A stretch of 64,000 nt of DNA from Lysobacter sp. (GTDB taxonomy: Bacteria; Pseudomonadota; Gammaproteobacteria; Xanthomonadales; Xanthomonadaceae), in assembly GCA_027306995.1 (NCBI GenBank), contig DAHUXS010000008.1:25824-89823 (forward strand). The letters run 5' to 3'. The position numbers and the translations under genes were made by a program. Below the pieces are notes generated by a model. It did no database searches, was not told where the DNA came from, and was given only the letters and a program-made list of their open reading frames with translations. Below, in pieces: positions 28,236 through 37,289 of this stretch. Each line of letters opens with the position of its first letter. Position 1 is the stretch's first letter.

Positions 28236-29210
28236 TCAATCGCCCTGCTGCTTCTGCAGGTGCTCCCAGCGTTCCTGCGCATCGATGGTGCGCTCCGCCT
28301 GCGGACGGGCTTCCAGACGATCGAGGCCGATTTCCTCGCCGGTATCGACGCAGTAGCCGTATTCGCCGCTGTCGACGCGCTTGAGCGTGCTGTCGAGCTT
28401 GCTGATCAGCTTGCGGTAACGGTCGCGGGTACGCAGTTCCAGCGCGTTCTCGGTCTCGCGGCTGGCGCGCTCGGCATCGTCGCCGACATCGCGCACTTCT
28501 TCCTTGAGGTTCTCGATGGTCTGCTTCGATTCCTCGACCAGTTCGGCGCGGCGTTCCAGTAGCTTCTGGCGGAAGTACTCGAGCTGCAACGCGCTCATGT
28601 ACTCCTCGTCCGCCTGTGGCTTGTAGCCGGCGGGCAGGATCGGACGACCGCTGGCGTCGTCGGTCTTGTACTCGACCACGCGCAGCTTGCCGCGGACGAC
28701 CGGAGCCTTGACCACCGGGGTGATCGCGACCGCGACCTTGCCGGTCGGGCGCGGCACCGGGGGACGCGGCGCCGGCGGCACCGGGGCCGGTGCGGCCACG
28801 GACTTCGCTGCAGCCTTGGTCGGTGCGGGCTTGGTCGGAACGGGCTTGGCAGGTGTCGCCTTCGGCGCGGGCGCGGCAACCGGCTTGGCCGGAGCGGCCT
28901 TCTTGGCAGGCGCCGAAGCCGGCTTGGCAGCCGCCTTCACGAGCGCGGCCTTGGCGACAGGCGCCGGGGCCGGCTTCTTGGCGGGGACGGGCTTGGCGGG
29001 CGCCGCTGCGGGCTTCTTCGCAGGTGCGGCGGCCTTGGCTTGTGCGGCCTTCTTCGCCGGGGCGGTGGCCTTGGCAACGGGCTTGGCCGGCGCCTTGGCT
29101 GCCGGTTTCTTGCTCACGGGGGCTTTCTTGGGAGCGGGCGCCGCGGGTTTCTTGGCGACAGCCTTCTTGACGGGCTTGGCGGGGGTTTTTGCGGTTTTCT
29201 TGACTGCCAC
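28236..29210 (-). CDS. dksA: DksA/TraR-family RNA polymerase-binding protein with Lys/Ala/Pro-rich N-terminus
   Basis: 324-aa protein. The first about 185 residues are low-complexity KKPA/KAAP repeats resembling histone H1 tails. The C-terminal about 130 residues are DksA: EEYMSALQLEYFRQKLLERR, the coiled-coil tip (VGDDAERASRE, with the functional Asp pair region) and RLEARPQAERTIDAQER. The four-Cys zinc finger is reduced to one Cys (YGYCVDTGEEIG), as in zinc-free DksA forms. DksA works with ppGpp at the RNA polymerase secondary channel. GTG 29210 is chosen for its SD (AAGGA, 7-base spacing). Confidence 0.88.
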   Translation of the reverse strand: MAVKKTAKTPAKPVKKAVAKKPAAPAPKKAPVSKKPAAKAPAKPVAKATAPAKKAAQAKAAAPAKKPAAAPAKPVPAKKPAPAPVAKAALVKAAAKPASAPAKKAAPAKPVAAPAPKATPAKPVPTKPAPTKAAAKSVAAPAPVPPAPRPPVPRPTGKVAVAITPVVKAPVVRGKLRVVEYKTDDASGRPILPAGYKPQADEEYMSALQLEYFRQKLLERRAELVEESKQTIENLKEEVRDVGDDAERASRETENALELRTRDRYRKLISKLDSTLKRVDSGEYGYCVDTGEEIGLDRLEARPQAERTIDAQERWEHLQKQQGD

Positions 29211-29326
29211 TTCGACGTCCTTACGAGATCCCTTGAGCGCGGGAAGCCGGCTGTTATAACCTGCCCACTCCCCCTCGGCAAGCGCTGGATGCTGCACCTG
29301 ATCGCGTGGACATGCGGTGATTTCCC

Positions 29327-29563
29327 GTGAACCTGTTGCGTGACCTCGTCTCCGGCATGCTGATCGGGCTGTTGCGTGCCTACAAACTGCTGATCAGCCC
29401 CCTGCTCGGCCAACGCTGCCGCTTCCATCCCAGCTGTTCGACCTACGCGATGGAGGCGGTCCGGATCCACGGGCCGATCCGCGGCAGCTGGCTGGCGGCC
29501 AAGCGCGTGGGCCGCTGCCATCCCCTCCACCCCGGCGGCCACGATCCCGTGCCGCCCGCCTGA
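29327..29563 (+). CDS. yidD: Membrane protein insertion efficiency factor
   Basis: 78-aa protein of the YidD family, which assists YidC-mediated insertion. The family core [20 protein letters not shown] and the C-terminal [14 protein letters not shown] are exact. GTG start at 29327. Notably it is not next to rnpA/yidC but precedes the dihydroorotase gene by 12 bases. Confidence 0.94.
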   Translation: MNLLRDLVSGMLIGLLRAYKLLISPLLGQRCRFHPSCSTYAMEAVRIHGPIRGSWLAAKRVGRCHPLHPGGHDPVPPA

Positions 29564-29575
29564 CCGGACCCCCGC

Positions 29576-30922
29576 ATGCCCTCGATCCTCATCACCAATG
29601 CCCGCGTCGTCAGCGACGGCCGCGAATTCGACGCCGACGTCCGCATCGAGGGCGAACGCATCGGCCTGATCGGCGACAGCCTGGCGGCCAAACCCGGCGA
29701 ACAGGTGGTCGATGCCCGCGGCGCCTGGCTGATGCCCGGCATGATCGATGCTCAGGTCCACTTCCGCGATCCCGGCCTGACCCACAAGGGCGACATCGCG
29801 ACCGAATCGACCGCGTCCGTGGCCGGTGGCACCACCAGCTTCATGGACATGCCGAACACACGGCCGCCGACGCTCGACCACGCCACGCTCGAGGCCAAGT
29901 ACGCCAATGCCGCCGGCCGTGCCCGCGCCAACTACGGCTTCTACTTCGGCGCCAGCAACGACAATCTCGAACAGATCCGCAGCCTCGATCCCAAGACCTC
30001 GCCCGGCGTGAAGGTGTTCATGGGCGCATCGACCGGCAACATGCTGGTCGACGATCCGGAGGTGCTCGACGGCATCTTCCGCGACGCGCCGGTGCCGATC
30101 ATCACCCACTGCGAAGACACGCCGATGATCGACGAGACGCTCGCCGGCTACGTCGCGCAGTACGGCGACGATATCCCGGTGCGTTTCCATCCCGACATCC
30201 GCAGCCGCGAAGCCTGCCTGAAATCGTCGCGATTGGCAGTGGAACTGGCGCGCCGCCATGACGCCCGCCTCCACGTGCTGCACATCTCCACCGCGGAAGA
30301 ACTCGACCTATTCGAACGCGGGCCGCTGATCCGCGCCGACGGCAGCCGCAAGCGCATCACCGCCGAAACCTGCGTGCATTTCCTCCAGTTCGCCCGTGAC
30401 GATTACGAACGTCTCGGCAACCTGATCAAGTGCAACCCGGCGATCAAGGACGCGCGCGATCGCGACGCCCTGATCCGCGCCATCGCCGACGACGTGATCG
30501 ACGTGCTCGCCACCGACCACGCCCCGCATACCTGGGAAGAAAAGCAGCAGAACTACATGAAGGCGCCAAGTGGACTGCCGCTGACGCAGTTCGCGCTGCA
30601 GTGCGCGCTAGAGCGCGTGCACGATGGCCTGCTGACGCGGGCGCAGGTGGTGCAGAAGACCGCGCACGCGCCGGCGCAATTGTTCGACGTGATCGATCGC
30701 GGCTTCCTGCGTGAAGGCCAGTTCGCCGACCTCGTGCTGGTCGAGGACGCGCCCTATACGGTGCGTCGCGAGGCGGTGCTGTCGAAGTGCGGATGGTCGC
30801 CGTTCGAAGGCATGACCTTCCGTTCGCGGATCGCTTCGACCTGGGTCAACGGGCAACAGGTCTGGGATGGCACCAACGTGATCGGCACGATCGGCGGCCA
30901 GCGCCTGCGGTTCGGTCGCTGA
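29576..30922 (+). CDS. pyrC: Dihydroorotase, Bacteroidota-like clade
   Basis: 448-aa amidohydrolase-superfamily protein that should interconvert carbamoyl aspartate and dihydroorotate in pyrimidine synthesis. It has PGMIDAQVHFRDPGL, MDMPNTRPP, the Lys region KVFMGASTGNML, HCEDTP, LHISTAEE and TDHAPH. The usual metal HxH reads Q-V-H; the same substitution occurs in the Bacteroidota-type dihydroorotases I recall, so it may be clade-typical rather than inactivating. It overlaps the next gene by one base (TGATG). Confidence 0.85.
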   Translation: MPSILITNARVVSDGREFDADVRIEGERIGLIGDSLAAKPGEQVVDARGAWLMPGMIDAQVHFRDPGLTHKGDIATESTASVAGGTTSFMDMPNTRPPTLDHATLEAKYANAAGRARANYGFYFGASNDNLEQIRSLDPKTSPGVKVFMGASTGNMLVDDPEVLDGIFRDAPVPIITHCEDTPMIDETLAGYVAQYGDDIPVRFHPDIRSREACLKSSRLAVELARRHDARLHVLHISTAEELDLFERGPLIRADGSRKRITAETCVHFLQFARDDYERLGNLIKCNPAIKDARDRDALIRAIADDVIDVLATDHAPHTWEEKQQNYMKAPSGLPLTQFALQCALERVHDGLLTRAQVVQKTAHAPAQLFDVIDRGFLREGQFADLVLVEDAPYTVRREAVLSKCGWSPFEGMTFRSRIASTWVNGQQVWDGTNVIGTIGGQRLRFGR

Positions 30923-31755
30923 TGCGGCGCGCAGGACTGGCATTGCTGGCGGCTGCGATGGCCTTGCCGCTCGCGGCCGTGCAGATCGTCGCACGTGACA
31001 GCACCCAGCGCGGGTTCCCTTCCGAAGTCCAGCAAGGCAGCCTGGTGATCGCGACGCTGCCCGCCGGTGCGCAAGCGCGTTTCGACGGCCACGATCTGCG
31101 TCCGACACCCGCCGGCCTTGTGGTGATCGGCATCGGCCGCGACGCCAGCAGCCCGCAGACGGTTGAATTGCGCTTCCCCGACGGGCGCGTCCAGAAGGTC
31201 GACATCGCCATCAGCAAACGCGATTGGCCGATCCAGCGCGTCAACGGCGTACCCGACGACACCGTCAACCCACCTCCGGCGATCGCTGCGCGCATCGCCC
31301 GCGAGAATGCCGAGATCGTCGCAGCGCGTCGCAGCGATTCCGACGGCACCGGCTTCGCGCAGGCCTTCATCTGGCCGGTGCAGGGTCGCGTCAGCGGACG
31401 CTTCGGCAACCAGCGCATCTTCAATGGCACGCCAAAAGCGCCGCACTCGGGCATGGATATCGCCGCGAAACAAGGCACGCCGATCCACGCGCCCGCCGAC
31501 GGCGTGGTGACGCTGGCCAAATCCGGGTTCTTCCTCACCGGCGGCACGGTGATGATCGATCATGGTCACGGCGTCAGCAGCAATTTCCTGCACCTGTCGC
31601 GGATCGACGTGAAGCCCGGCGACGTGATCCACCAGGGCGATGTCGTCGGTGCGGTCGGCATGACCGGACGCGCGACCGGGCCGCACCTGCACTGGGGCAT
31701 GACCTGGTTCGAGACGAAGATTGATCCGCTGCTGGTGCTGGAACGGACGCGCTAA
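30922..31755 (+). CDS. Exported M23 (LytM-type) metallopeptidase
   Basis: 277-aa envelope protein. A signal peptide (about residues 1-19) precedes a beta-rich N-domain and a C-terminal peptidase M23 domain with HSGMDIA and HLHWG, the zinc ligands, both intact. It is therefore probably an active peptidoglycan endopeptidase. It is coupled to pyrC by a TGATG junction and overlaps the convergent folE2 by 4 bases. Confidence 0.9.
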   Translation: MRRAGLALLAAAMALPLAAVQIVARDSTQRGFPSEVQQGSLVIATLPAGAQARFDGHDLRPTPAGLVVIGIGRDASSPQTVELRFPDGRVQKVDIAISKRDWPIQRVNGVPDDTVNPPPAIAARIARENAEIVAARRSDSDGTGFAQAFIWPVQGRVSGRFGNQRIFNGTPKAPHSGMDIAAKQGTPIHAPADGVVTLAKSGFFLTGGTVMIDHGHGVSSNFLHLSRIDVKPGDVIHQGDVVGAVGMTGRATGPHLHWGMTWFETKIDPLLVLERTR

Positions 31756-32642
31756 GCGCTGACGACCGCCACCGCGTCATGCGCGTGCAGGCTCTCGAGA
31801 TGGCTGACTTGTACGCGATAGTGGCGGCACGCCTCCAGCGTTGACACCGCGGCGGCAACCCGACGCGCGGCATCCTCGCAGAACATCAGGTTGGCGGCAT
31901 TGGCTTCGGCGAAGGCGCGTTCGTCCTCGCGCTTGACCGCGGTCTGCACCGGCGTACCGAGCGCGCGTTCGACGGCATCGACCAACGTGGCGACCGGGAA
32001 TTCATCGGCATCATCAGCAAGTTCGACGCGAACCCGCGCAATGCTGCGTTGCGCATGCGGCGTCGCCGCCATGCCCGCGGGCGATTCCAGCCACGCGGCG
32101 ATCTCGGCCGCACTGCCGCCATCCGGGAACGCCTGCAGGAAATGTTCGGAGATCACCTGGCGCGACAGCGCCGCCGAGGCCGGACAGGTGCTGGAGTACT
32201 GGAGATCGACGGTGAAGGCGACCTGCAACCCATCGCGACCGAGCTGCGCTTCCACTTCAACCGGATAATCGCGCCAACCGGCATTGGCGCTGGCCAGCGC
32301 CGGACGTTCCAGCAAGGCGCTGAAGCGCAGGCGCAGGCGCGCCGCCGTGCTCAGGCCCTGCTGCGAATCGATGCACGTCTGCAGGAAGGCACGGATAGAC
32401 GCGACACCGACTTCGCCATTGGCCAGCGATTCGCGCAGGTGCAGGTAGAGGCGCGACATGTGGATGCCGCGGGTACCGGCGACAAGATCGACGAAGACAT
32501 CGGCCATGGCCGGCACCGTGGCGCCATCGCGACGCAGCGGCAGGGCGATCCCTTCCATGCCCACCCAGTCCAGCCCGCGCGCGTGGGCGGCGGTCTCGTG
32601 GGCGACGTCGGCCAAGGGGGTTTTGCGTGATTCGAAGTTCAT
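31752..32642 (-). CDS. folE2: GTP cyclohydrolase IB
   Basis: 296-aa FolE2-type (COG1469) enzyme converting GTP to dihydroneopterin triphosphate, the first step of folate synthesis. The active-site Cys is in YSSTCPASAALSR and the catalytic Glu/His region is FCEDAARR. It lies 9 bases after the preceding minus-strand gene, at the end of the efp-ubiG run. In many bacteria FolE2 replaces zinc-dependent FolE under zinc limitation; no Zur-like site is visible here. Confidence 0.95.
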   Translation of the reverse strand: MNFESRKTPLADVAHETAAHARGLDWVGMEGIALPLRRDGATVPAMADVFVDLVAGTRGIHMSRLYLHLRESLANGEVGVASIRAFLQTCIDSQQGLSTAARLRLRFSALLERPALASANAGWRDYPVEVEAQLGRDGLQVAFTVDLQYSSTCPASAALSRQVISEHFLQAFPDGGSAAEIAAWLESPAGMAATPHAQRSIARVRVELADDADEFPVATLVDAVERALGTPVQTAVKREDERAFAEANAANLMFCEDAARRVAAAVSTLEACRHYRVQVSHLESLHAHDAVAVVSA

Positions 32643-32651
32643 TGGGCCATT

Positions 32652-33284
32652 TTAGCCGCCGCGGGCTGCACGCCAGGCCAAGACCAGGGTGCGCCAGCGC
32701 GAGAGAACGATTGCATCGCCCTTGCGGGCCGCATTCGCACGGGCCATCGCCAGCGCATCGAAGACCCGGCGCGGGCGCGGGCCGCCACGTTGCAACTTGG
32801 CCGCCACCACCGGCGATCCGATGGAAACCTTCAGGGTGCGCAGCAACTGCAGTGGATCGCTGTCGCGCGCAGCCTCGCCGAACAGCTGGCGTTCGACTGC
32901 GGCGATCGCCGCGAGGAACGCCTGCAGCACCGTAGCCGCCGCTGATTCATCCGCATGGGCCTGATCGCGATCGCGCAACACGCCGAGGCTGTCGGCGAAA
33001 GCCGACCACTCGACCGCTTGCTTCTGCAAGGCGAGCCCCAGCGGATGGCGACGCAAGCCCTTGGACCAGCCGCGCAATTCCTCCTGCCACCAGCCGAGCT
33101 TGGCCAGCCCCGGTGTGGGATCGCTGCCGCCCCAGGCCGCTTCGGCGAGTTCGCCCAGCAGGATGAACCAGGCCGCGGCGACATCGCGCGCGGTTTCGGC
33201 GATGAAGGTTTCGGCGATCTGCCATTCCGGCCAGCGTGAGCGCCAGCCATCCAGCATCGCCGCGAGCGCTTCGCGATCGCTCAT
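32652..33284 (-). CDS. Unknown protein, possibly squalene/phytoene synthase-like
   Basis: 210-aa, all-helical, Trp-rich protein (WGGSDPTPGLAKLGWWQEEL). Spacing of RDVAAAWFILLGEL and a WWQEEL segment recalls degenerate squalene/phytoene synthase-fold proteins sometimes annotated in xanthomonads, but the DxxxD metal motifs are not evident, so catalysis is doubtful. ATG 33284 overlaps the upstream phosphatase gene by 4 bases, in one operon with ubiG. Confidence 0.75.
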   Translation of the reverse strand: MSDREALAAMLDGWRSRWPEWQIAETFIAETARDVAAAWFILLGELAEAAWGGSDPTPGLAKLGWWQEELRGWSKGLRRHPLGLALQKQAVEWSAFADSLGVLRDRDQAHADESAAATVLQAFLAAIAAVERQLFGEAARDSDPLQLLRTLKVSIGSPVVAAKLQRGGPRPRRVFDALAMARANAARKGDAIVLSRWRTLVLAWRAARGG

Positions 33285-33946
33285 GGCCAGCGCGTCGGAT
33301 CAAGCAGGTCGGAGGCCTGCTCCAGCATCATGTCGCCGCCCCACTCCGCCGGATCATCGCCCGGCAGGCGATATCCCCAGAGTGCGACCACGGAACGCAT
33401 GCCAGCCGCGCGTGCCGCTTCGATGTCGCGTTCGTCGTCACCGACGTAGATGCAGTCCAGTGGAGCCATGCCGATCGCATCCGCCGCATGCAGCAACGGC
33501 AAGGGATGCGGCTTGCGTTCGGCCAGCGTATCGCCACCGATCAACACGCCGCTGCGATGCGTCCAGCCCGACGCCTGCAGCGCGGATTTCGCCAGACCTT
33601 CCGGCTTGTTGGTAACGATGCCCCAGCGCACGCCGTTGCGATCGAGCGTATCGAGCAGATCATCGACGCCCGGGAACGTCACCGCGTGCCTGCCAAGCTC
33701 GCGATCGTAGATTTCGAGGAATTCCGGCACCAGCTCCAGCCGCCCCGCTTCGTCGAGCCCGGGGAACGCGGCGCCGATCATCGCCCGCGATCCCTTCGAG
33801 ACATGCGGACGCAGTTCGTCGAGCGTCATCGCCGCGATGCCGCGCGCGGTACGCATCGCGTTCGCGGTTGCCAGCATGTCGGGCGCGCTGTCGAGCAAGG
33901 TGCCGTCGAGATCGAACAGCACCGCCTTGGGGAAGCCCACGTTCAT
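33281..33946 (-). CDS. HAD phosphatase, Gph/MupP type
   Basis: 221-aa HAD hydrolase with nucleophile motif [13 protein letters not shown], motif [10 protein letters not shown] and motif [11 protein letters not shown]. This matches phosphoglycolate phosphatase (Gph), but the gene order mtaD-ubiG-phosphatase is that of Pseudomonas, where the third gene is MupP, the MurNAc 6-phosphate phosphatase of cell-wall recycling. The two cannot be separated by eye. ATG 33946 overlaps ubiG by 4 bases. Confidence 0.9.
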   Translation of the reverse strand: MNVGFPKAVLFDLDGTLLDSAPDMLATANAMRTARGIAAMTLDELRPHVSKGSRAMIGAAFPGLDEAGRLELVPEFLEIYDRELGRHAVTFPGVDDLLDTLDRNGVRWGIVTNKPEGLAKSALQASGWTHRSGVLIGGDTLAERKPHPLPLLHAADAIGMAPLDCIYVGDDERDIEAARAAGMRSVVALWGYRLPGDDPAEWGGDMMLEQASDLLDPTRWP

Positions 33947-34671
33947 CGAGCTTCTACTGAAGCAGGGGGCTTTCCGGCCTGCATCAGGTAGTTGACGTCG
34001 GTACGTGAGGTCAATCGCGCCGCGTGTTTCCACGGCTCGTAAAGGATGCCGCTGATGTCGCGCACGTCGAGGCCGGCCGTACGCATGCCGCGCGCGAGTT
34101 CCGACGGGCGGATGAAGTCGCGATACTGGTGCGTACCCTTGGGCAGCAATCCGGCGACGTATTCGGCGCCAACGATGGCCAGTCCGAATGCCGCCGGCGT
34201 GCGGTTGAGCGTCGACGCGAACAGCTGTCCGCCCGGACGCAGCAACGTGGCGCAGGCATCGAGGATCGATTGCGGATCGGGCACGTGCTCCAGCATTTCC
34301 ATGCAGGTGATGACGTCGAACGTGCCCGGCTGTTCTTCCGCCAGCGCTTCCACCGACTGTTCGCGGTATTCGACCTTGGTGCCGGCTTCGAGGCCGTGCA
34401 GTTTCGCGACCTGGATCAGCTCCGGCGCGAGGTCGAGCGCGGTAACGTTCGCGCCGGACTTGGCCAGCGCTTCGCTCAGCAGGCCGCCACCGCAGCCGAC
34501 GTCGAGCACGCGTGCGCCCGGCAGGCTCGCGCGTTCGGCGACATAGGCAAGGCGCATCGGATTCAACGCATGCAGCGCGCGCTGCGGGCCGTTGGGATCC
34601 CACCAGCGGCTGGCGAGCGCGGCGAATTTGTCGAGTTCCGATTGACGAACGTTATGGCCGTGGCTGCTCAT
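33943..34671 (-). CDS. ubiG: Ubiquinone biosynthesis O-methyltransferase
   Basis: 242-aa SAM-dependent methyltransferase performing both O-methylations of ubiquinone synthesis. It has the typical start ([19 protein letters not shown]), SAM motif [14 protein letters not shown], and the UbiG-specific EMLEHVPDP and [18 protein letters not shown]. It has 4-base overlap with the phosphatase and an 10-base gap after mtaD. Confidence 0.96.
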   Translation of the reverse strand: MSSHGHNVRQSELDKFAALASRWWDPNGPQRALHALNPMRLAYVAERASLPGARVLDVGCGGGLLSEALAKSGANVTALDLAPELIQVAKLHGLEAGTKVEYREQSVEALAEEQPGTFDVITCMEMLEHVPDPQSILDACATLLRPGGQLFASTLNRTPAAFGLAIVGAEYVAGLLPKGTHQYRDFIRPSELARGMRTAGLDVRDISGILYEPWKHAARLTSRTDVNYLMQAGKPPASVEAR

Positions 34672-34681
34672 GACTGCATTC

Positions 34682-36007
34682 TCACTGGACGCCGATGCGC
34701 TCGCGCCACTGGCGGGCATTGGCGCGGATGGCGTCGATATCCATGTCGACCAGTTGGCGGTCGGCAAGCTTGCGCCGACCGGCGATCCAGACATCGGTGA
34801 CCTGCTGGCGACCGCAGGCATAAGCGAGCTGCGACAGCACGTGGAACAGCGGCTGGGTTTCGATCGGCGAGAGATCGACCAATACCAGGTCGGCCTGCTT
34901 GCCGGCTTCGATCGAACCGATGCGATCGCCCCAGCCCAGCGCGCGCGCGCTGCCGAGCGTCGCCGAGCGCAGCGCGGTCGCCGCGTTGAAGGCCGCGGCA
35001 TCGTTCGCCACCGCCTTGGCCAGCAGGGCCGCGGTGCGCGTTTCGCCGAACATGTCGAGATCGTTGTTGCTGGCGGTGCCGTCGGTGCCAATCGCGACGT
35101 TCACGCCGGCGCGATGCAGCTTCTCCACCGGGCAGAAACCGGAGGCGAGCTTGAGATTGGATTCCGGGCAATGCACCACGCTGACGCCGCGATCGGCGCA
35201 CAGGCGGATTTCGGAGTCGGTCAGCTGCGTCATGTGCACGGCGATCAGGCGATCGTTGACCACGCCGAGACGATCGAGCCGCGCCAGCGGGCGCTGGCCG
35301 TGCAGTTTCAGCGAATCCTCGACTTCCTGCGCGGTCTCGTGGGTATGAAGATGCACAGGGATATCGAGCTGGTCGGACAGCATGCGCAGGCGTTCGAAGC
35401 TGGCGTCGCTCACGGTGTACGGCGCGTGCGGCGCGAACGCGGTGCCGATGAAGGGATCGTCGCGCCACTGGTCGTGCACTTCGCCGGCGCGCTCGAAATA
35501 TTCGTCGTCCGTCTTCGCCCACGCCGTCGGGAAATCGATCACCGGCAAGCCGACCATCGCGCGGAACCCGAAGCGGTGGTAGGTCTGCGCCTGCACGTCG
35601 GGGAAGAAATAGTTCTCGTTGCAGCAGGTGGTGCCGCCGCGCAGCATCTCGGCGATCGCCAGCGTCACGCCATCGCGCACGTATTCCGGCGACATCACGC
35701 GACCTTCGGCCGGCCAGATGTGCTGCTGCAACCAGGTCATCAGCGGCAAGTCATCGGCGATGCCGCGCAACAGCGTCATCGGGTTGTGGACATGGGCGTT
35801 GACCAGGCCCGGTATCAGCACCGCATCGGGACGCGAAACGGTTTCCTTCGCCGCGTACTTCGCCCGTGCTTCGGCGGTCGGCAGCAGGTCGACGATCATG
35901 CCATCGCGCACCGCGACCGCATGATCGTCCAGCACCACGCCATGCGGTTCGATCGGCACGACGTGACCGGCTTCGATCAGCACATCGCAGGGCAGCAGGT
36001 CGCTCAT
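34682..36007 (-). CDS. mtaD: MTA/SAH deaminase-family amidohydrolase
   Basis: 441-aa TRZ/ATZ-family metal-dependent deaminase. Metal ligands are in [25 protein letters not shown] and GTDGTASNN. In Pseudomonas the orthologous position (next to ubiG) encodes MtaD, which deaminates 5'-methylthioadenosine to methylthioinosine; that would feed the mtnB-D-C genes found at 5-8 kb here. Guanine-type substrates cannot be excluded. ATG 36007 overlaps the upstream gene by 4 bases. Confidence 0.85.
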   Translation of the reverse strand: MSDLLPCDVLIEAGHVVPIEPHGVVLDDHAVAVRDGMIVDLLPTAEARAKYAAKETVSRPDAVLIPGLVNAHVHNPMTLLRGIADDLPLMTWLQQHIWPAEGRVMSPEYVRDGVTLAIAEMLRGGTTCCNENYFFPDVQAQTYHRFGFRAMVGLPVIDFPTAWAKTDDEYFERAGEVHDQWRDDPFIGTAFAPHAPYTVSDASFERLRMLSDQLDIPVHLHTHETAQEVEDSLKLHGQRPLARLDRLGVVNDRLIAVHMTQLTDSEIRLCADRGVSVVHCPESNLKLASGFCPVEKLHRAGVNVAIGTDGTASNNDLDMFGETRTAALLAKAVANDAAAFNAATALRSATLGSARALGWGDRIGSIEAGKQADLVLVDLSPIETQPLFHVLSQLAYACGRQQVTDVWIAGRRKLADRQLVDMDIDAIRANARQWRERIGVQ

Positions 36008-36642
36008 GGGGTCGGGTTCCGGAAGATGCGGCGACGGACGACGGCCAGCAACGGGAAGATCGCGACGAACACGAATGCGATCGCCCAGGCCGGCAACACG
36101 AAGGCGAGCGGGATGGTCGCGGCGAACACGACCAGCGGAACCAGGCCGCGCCCGATGAACCAGCGCACGCCCTGTCCGCCGATCTTGTCTCGCAGGTCTT
36201 CTTGCTTCACCACCAGCAGGCGGGTGCGCAGCGAGAAGAACGAAATCGCAGTCAACACGCAGGCATACAGCACCGCACGCCCGGCATCGTGGCCGGAGAA
36301 CGACAGCGAGTATTCGCGGGTGGCGAACGGCATCAGCGCCACGAACATCAGCTGCAGCAGCGTCGACCACACCACCTTGCCGTTGACCTTGGTGATGTAT
36401 TTCCAGGTCAGCATGTGGCTGACCCAGAACACACCGGTCACCATGAAACTGATGAAATAGGAGATGAAGGTGCCCTGGTTCTCCATCGCGGCCGCTGCAT
36501 CCCCGGCGTCGTGGCCGGGCAGCTTCAGCTCGATCGCCAGCAGGGTGATGGCGATGGCGAAGACCGCGTCGCAGAAGAACACGACGCGATCATGCGGGAA
36601 GATGTCGGCTCCGGGTGTTGCAGGCGTTGCGCTCGACGTCAT
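36004..36642 (-). CDS. TMEM175-family (DUF1211) putative potassium channel
   Basis: 212-aa membrane protein with about six hydrophobic helices. Helix 1 carries the TMEM175 signature RVVFFCDAVFAIAITLLAIE, where the usual FSD filter-proximal motif reads FCD. Bacterial members are tetrameric potassium-leak channels. ATG 36642 has SD GAGGG at 5 bases. It sits 24 bases after efp and overlaps mtaD. Confidence 0.85.
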   Translation of the reverse strand: MTSSATPATPGADIFPHDRVVFFCDAVFAIAITLLAIELKLPGHDAGDAAAAMENQGTFISYFISFMVTGVFWVSHMLTWKYITKVNGKVVWSTLLQLMFVALMPFATREYSLSFSGHDAGRAVLYACVLTAISFFSLRTRLLVVKQEDLRDKIGGQGVRWFIGRGLVPLVVFAATIPLAFVLPAWAIAFVFVAIFPLLAVVRRRIFRNPTP

Positions 36643-36666
36643 GCATCCCTCTTCGTGGTGACAGGC

Positions 36667-37233
36667 TTACTTCACGCGGCTGACGTATTCGCCACTGCGG
36701 GTATCGACCTTGATGATTTCTTCCTGGCCGACGAACAAAGGCACGCGCACCACCGCGCCGGTTTCCAGCGTGGCCGGCTTGCCGCCGGTACCCGCCGTAT
36801 CGCCCTTCACGCCGGGATCGGTCTCGGTGATCTTGAGTTCGACGAAGTTCGGCGGCTGCACCATGATCGGATTGCCATTCCACAGCGTCACGATGCACTG
36901 TTCCTCGCCCTTCAGCCACTTGTCGGCGCCGCCCATGCCGTTGATGTCGGCCTGGACCTGCTCGAAGGTTTCCGGATCCATGAAGTGCCAGTACTCGCCA
37001 TCCGAATACATGTAATTCATGTCGGTGTCGACGACGTCGGCCTGTTCCACCGAGTCGGTCGCCTTCATGGTCATTTCGACCACGCGGCCCGACTTGATGC
37101 TGCGGTACTTCACGCGGGTAAAGGCCTGGCCCTTGCCCGGCTTCACGTATTCGGTGTCGGTGATGACGCAAGGATCGTTGTTGACCAGGATCTTCTGGCC
37201 GTTCTTGACGTCGTTCATGCCCAGGGTGGCCAT
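36667..37233 (-). CDS. efp: Elongation factor P
   Basis: 188 aa, full length, three-domain factor that rescues ribosomes stalled at polyproline. The modified residue is Lys34 in KPGKGQAF, the form beta-lysylated by EpmA after EpmB. The C-terminal GTGGKPATL and [13 protein letters not shown] are exact. epmB is divergently encoded 56 bases away. It is the first gene of the run down to folE2. Confidence 0.97.
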   Translation of the reverse strand: MATLGMNDVKNGQKILVNNDPCVITDTEYVKPGKGQAFTRVKYRSIKSGRVVEMTMKATDSVEQADVVDTDMNYMYSDGEYWHFMDPETFEQVQADINGMGGADKWLKGEEQCIVTLWNGNPIMVQPPNFVELKITETDPGVKGDTAGTGGKPATLETGAVVRVPLFVGQEEIIKVDTRSGEYVSRVK

Positions 37234-37289
37234 GGTCGTGCTCCTCAGCTGCGGCCCGATGGCACCGGGCTCGTTAGAATAAACCCGAC

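Noticed and set aside
28666..29259. A Gly/Ala-rich plus-strand frame that looks like a hydrophobic repeat protein
   Set aside because: It is the complement of the Lys/Ala/Pro repeats of DksA; no SD and no family match.
37275..37280. TAGAAT as a -10 for epmB
   Set aside because: No matching -35 at a proper distance and it would imply a start almost at the ATG; not strong enough to list.
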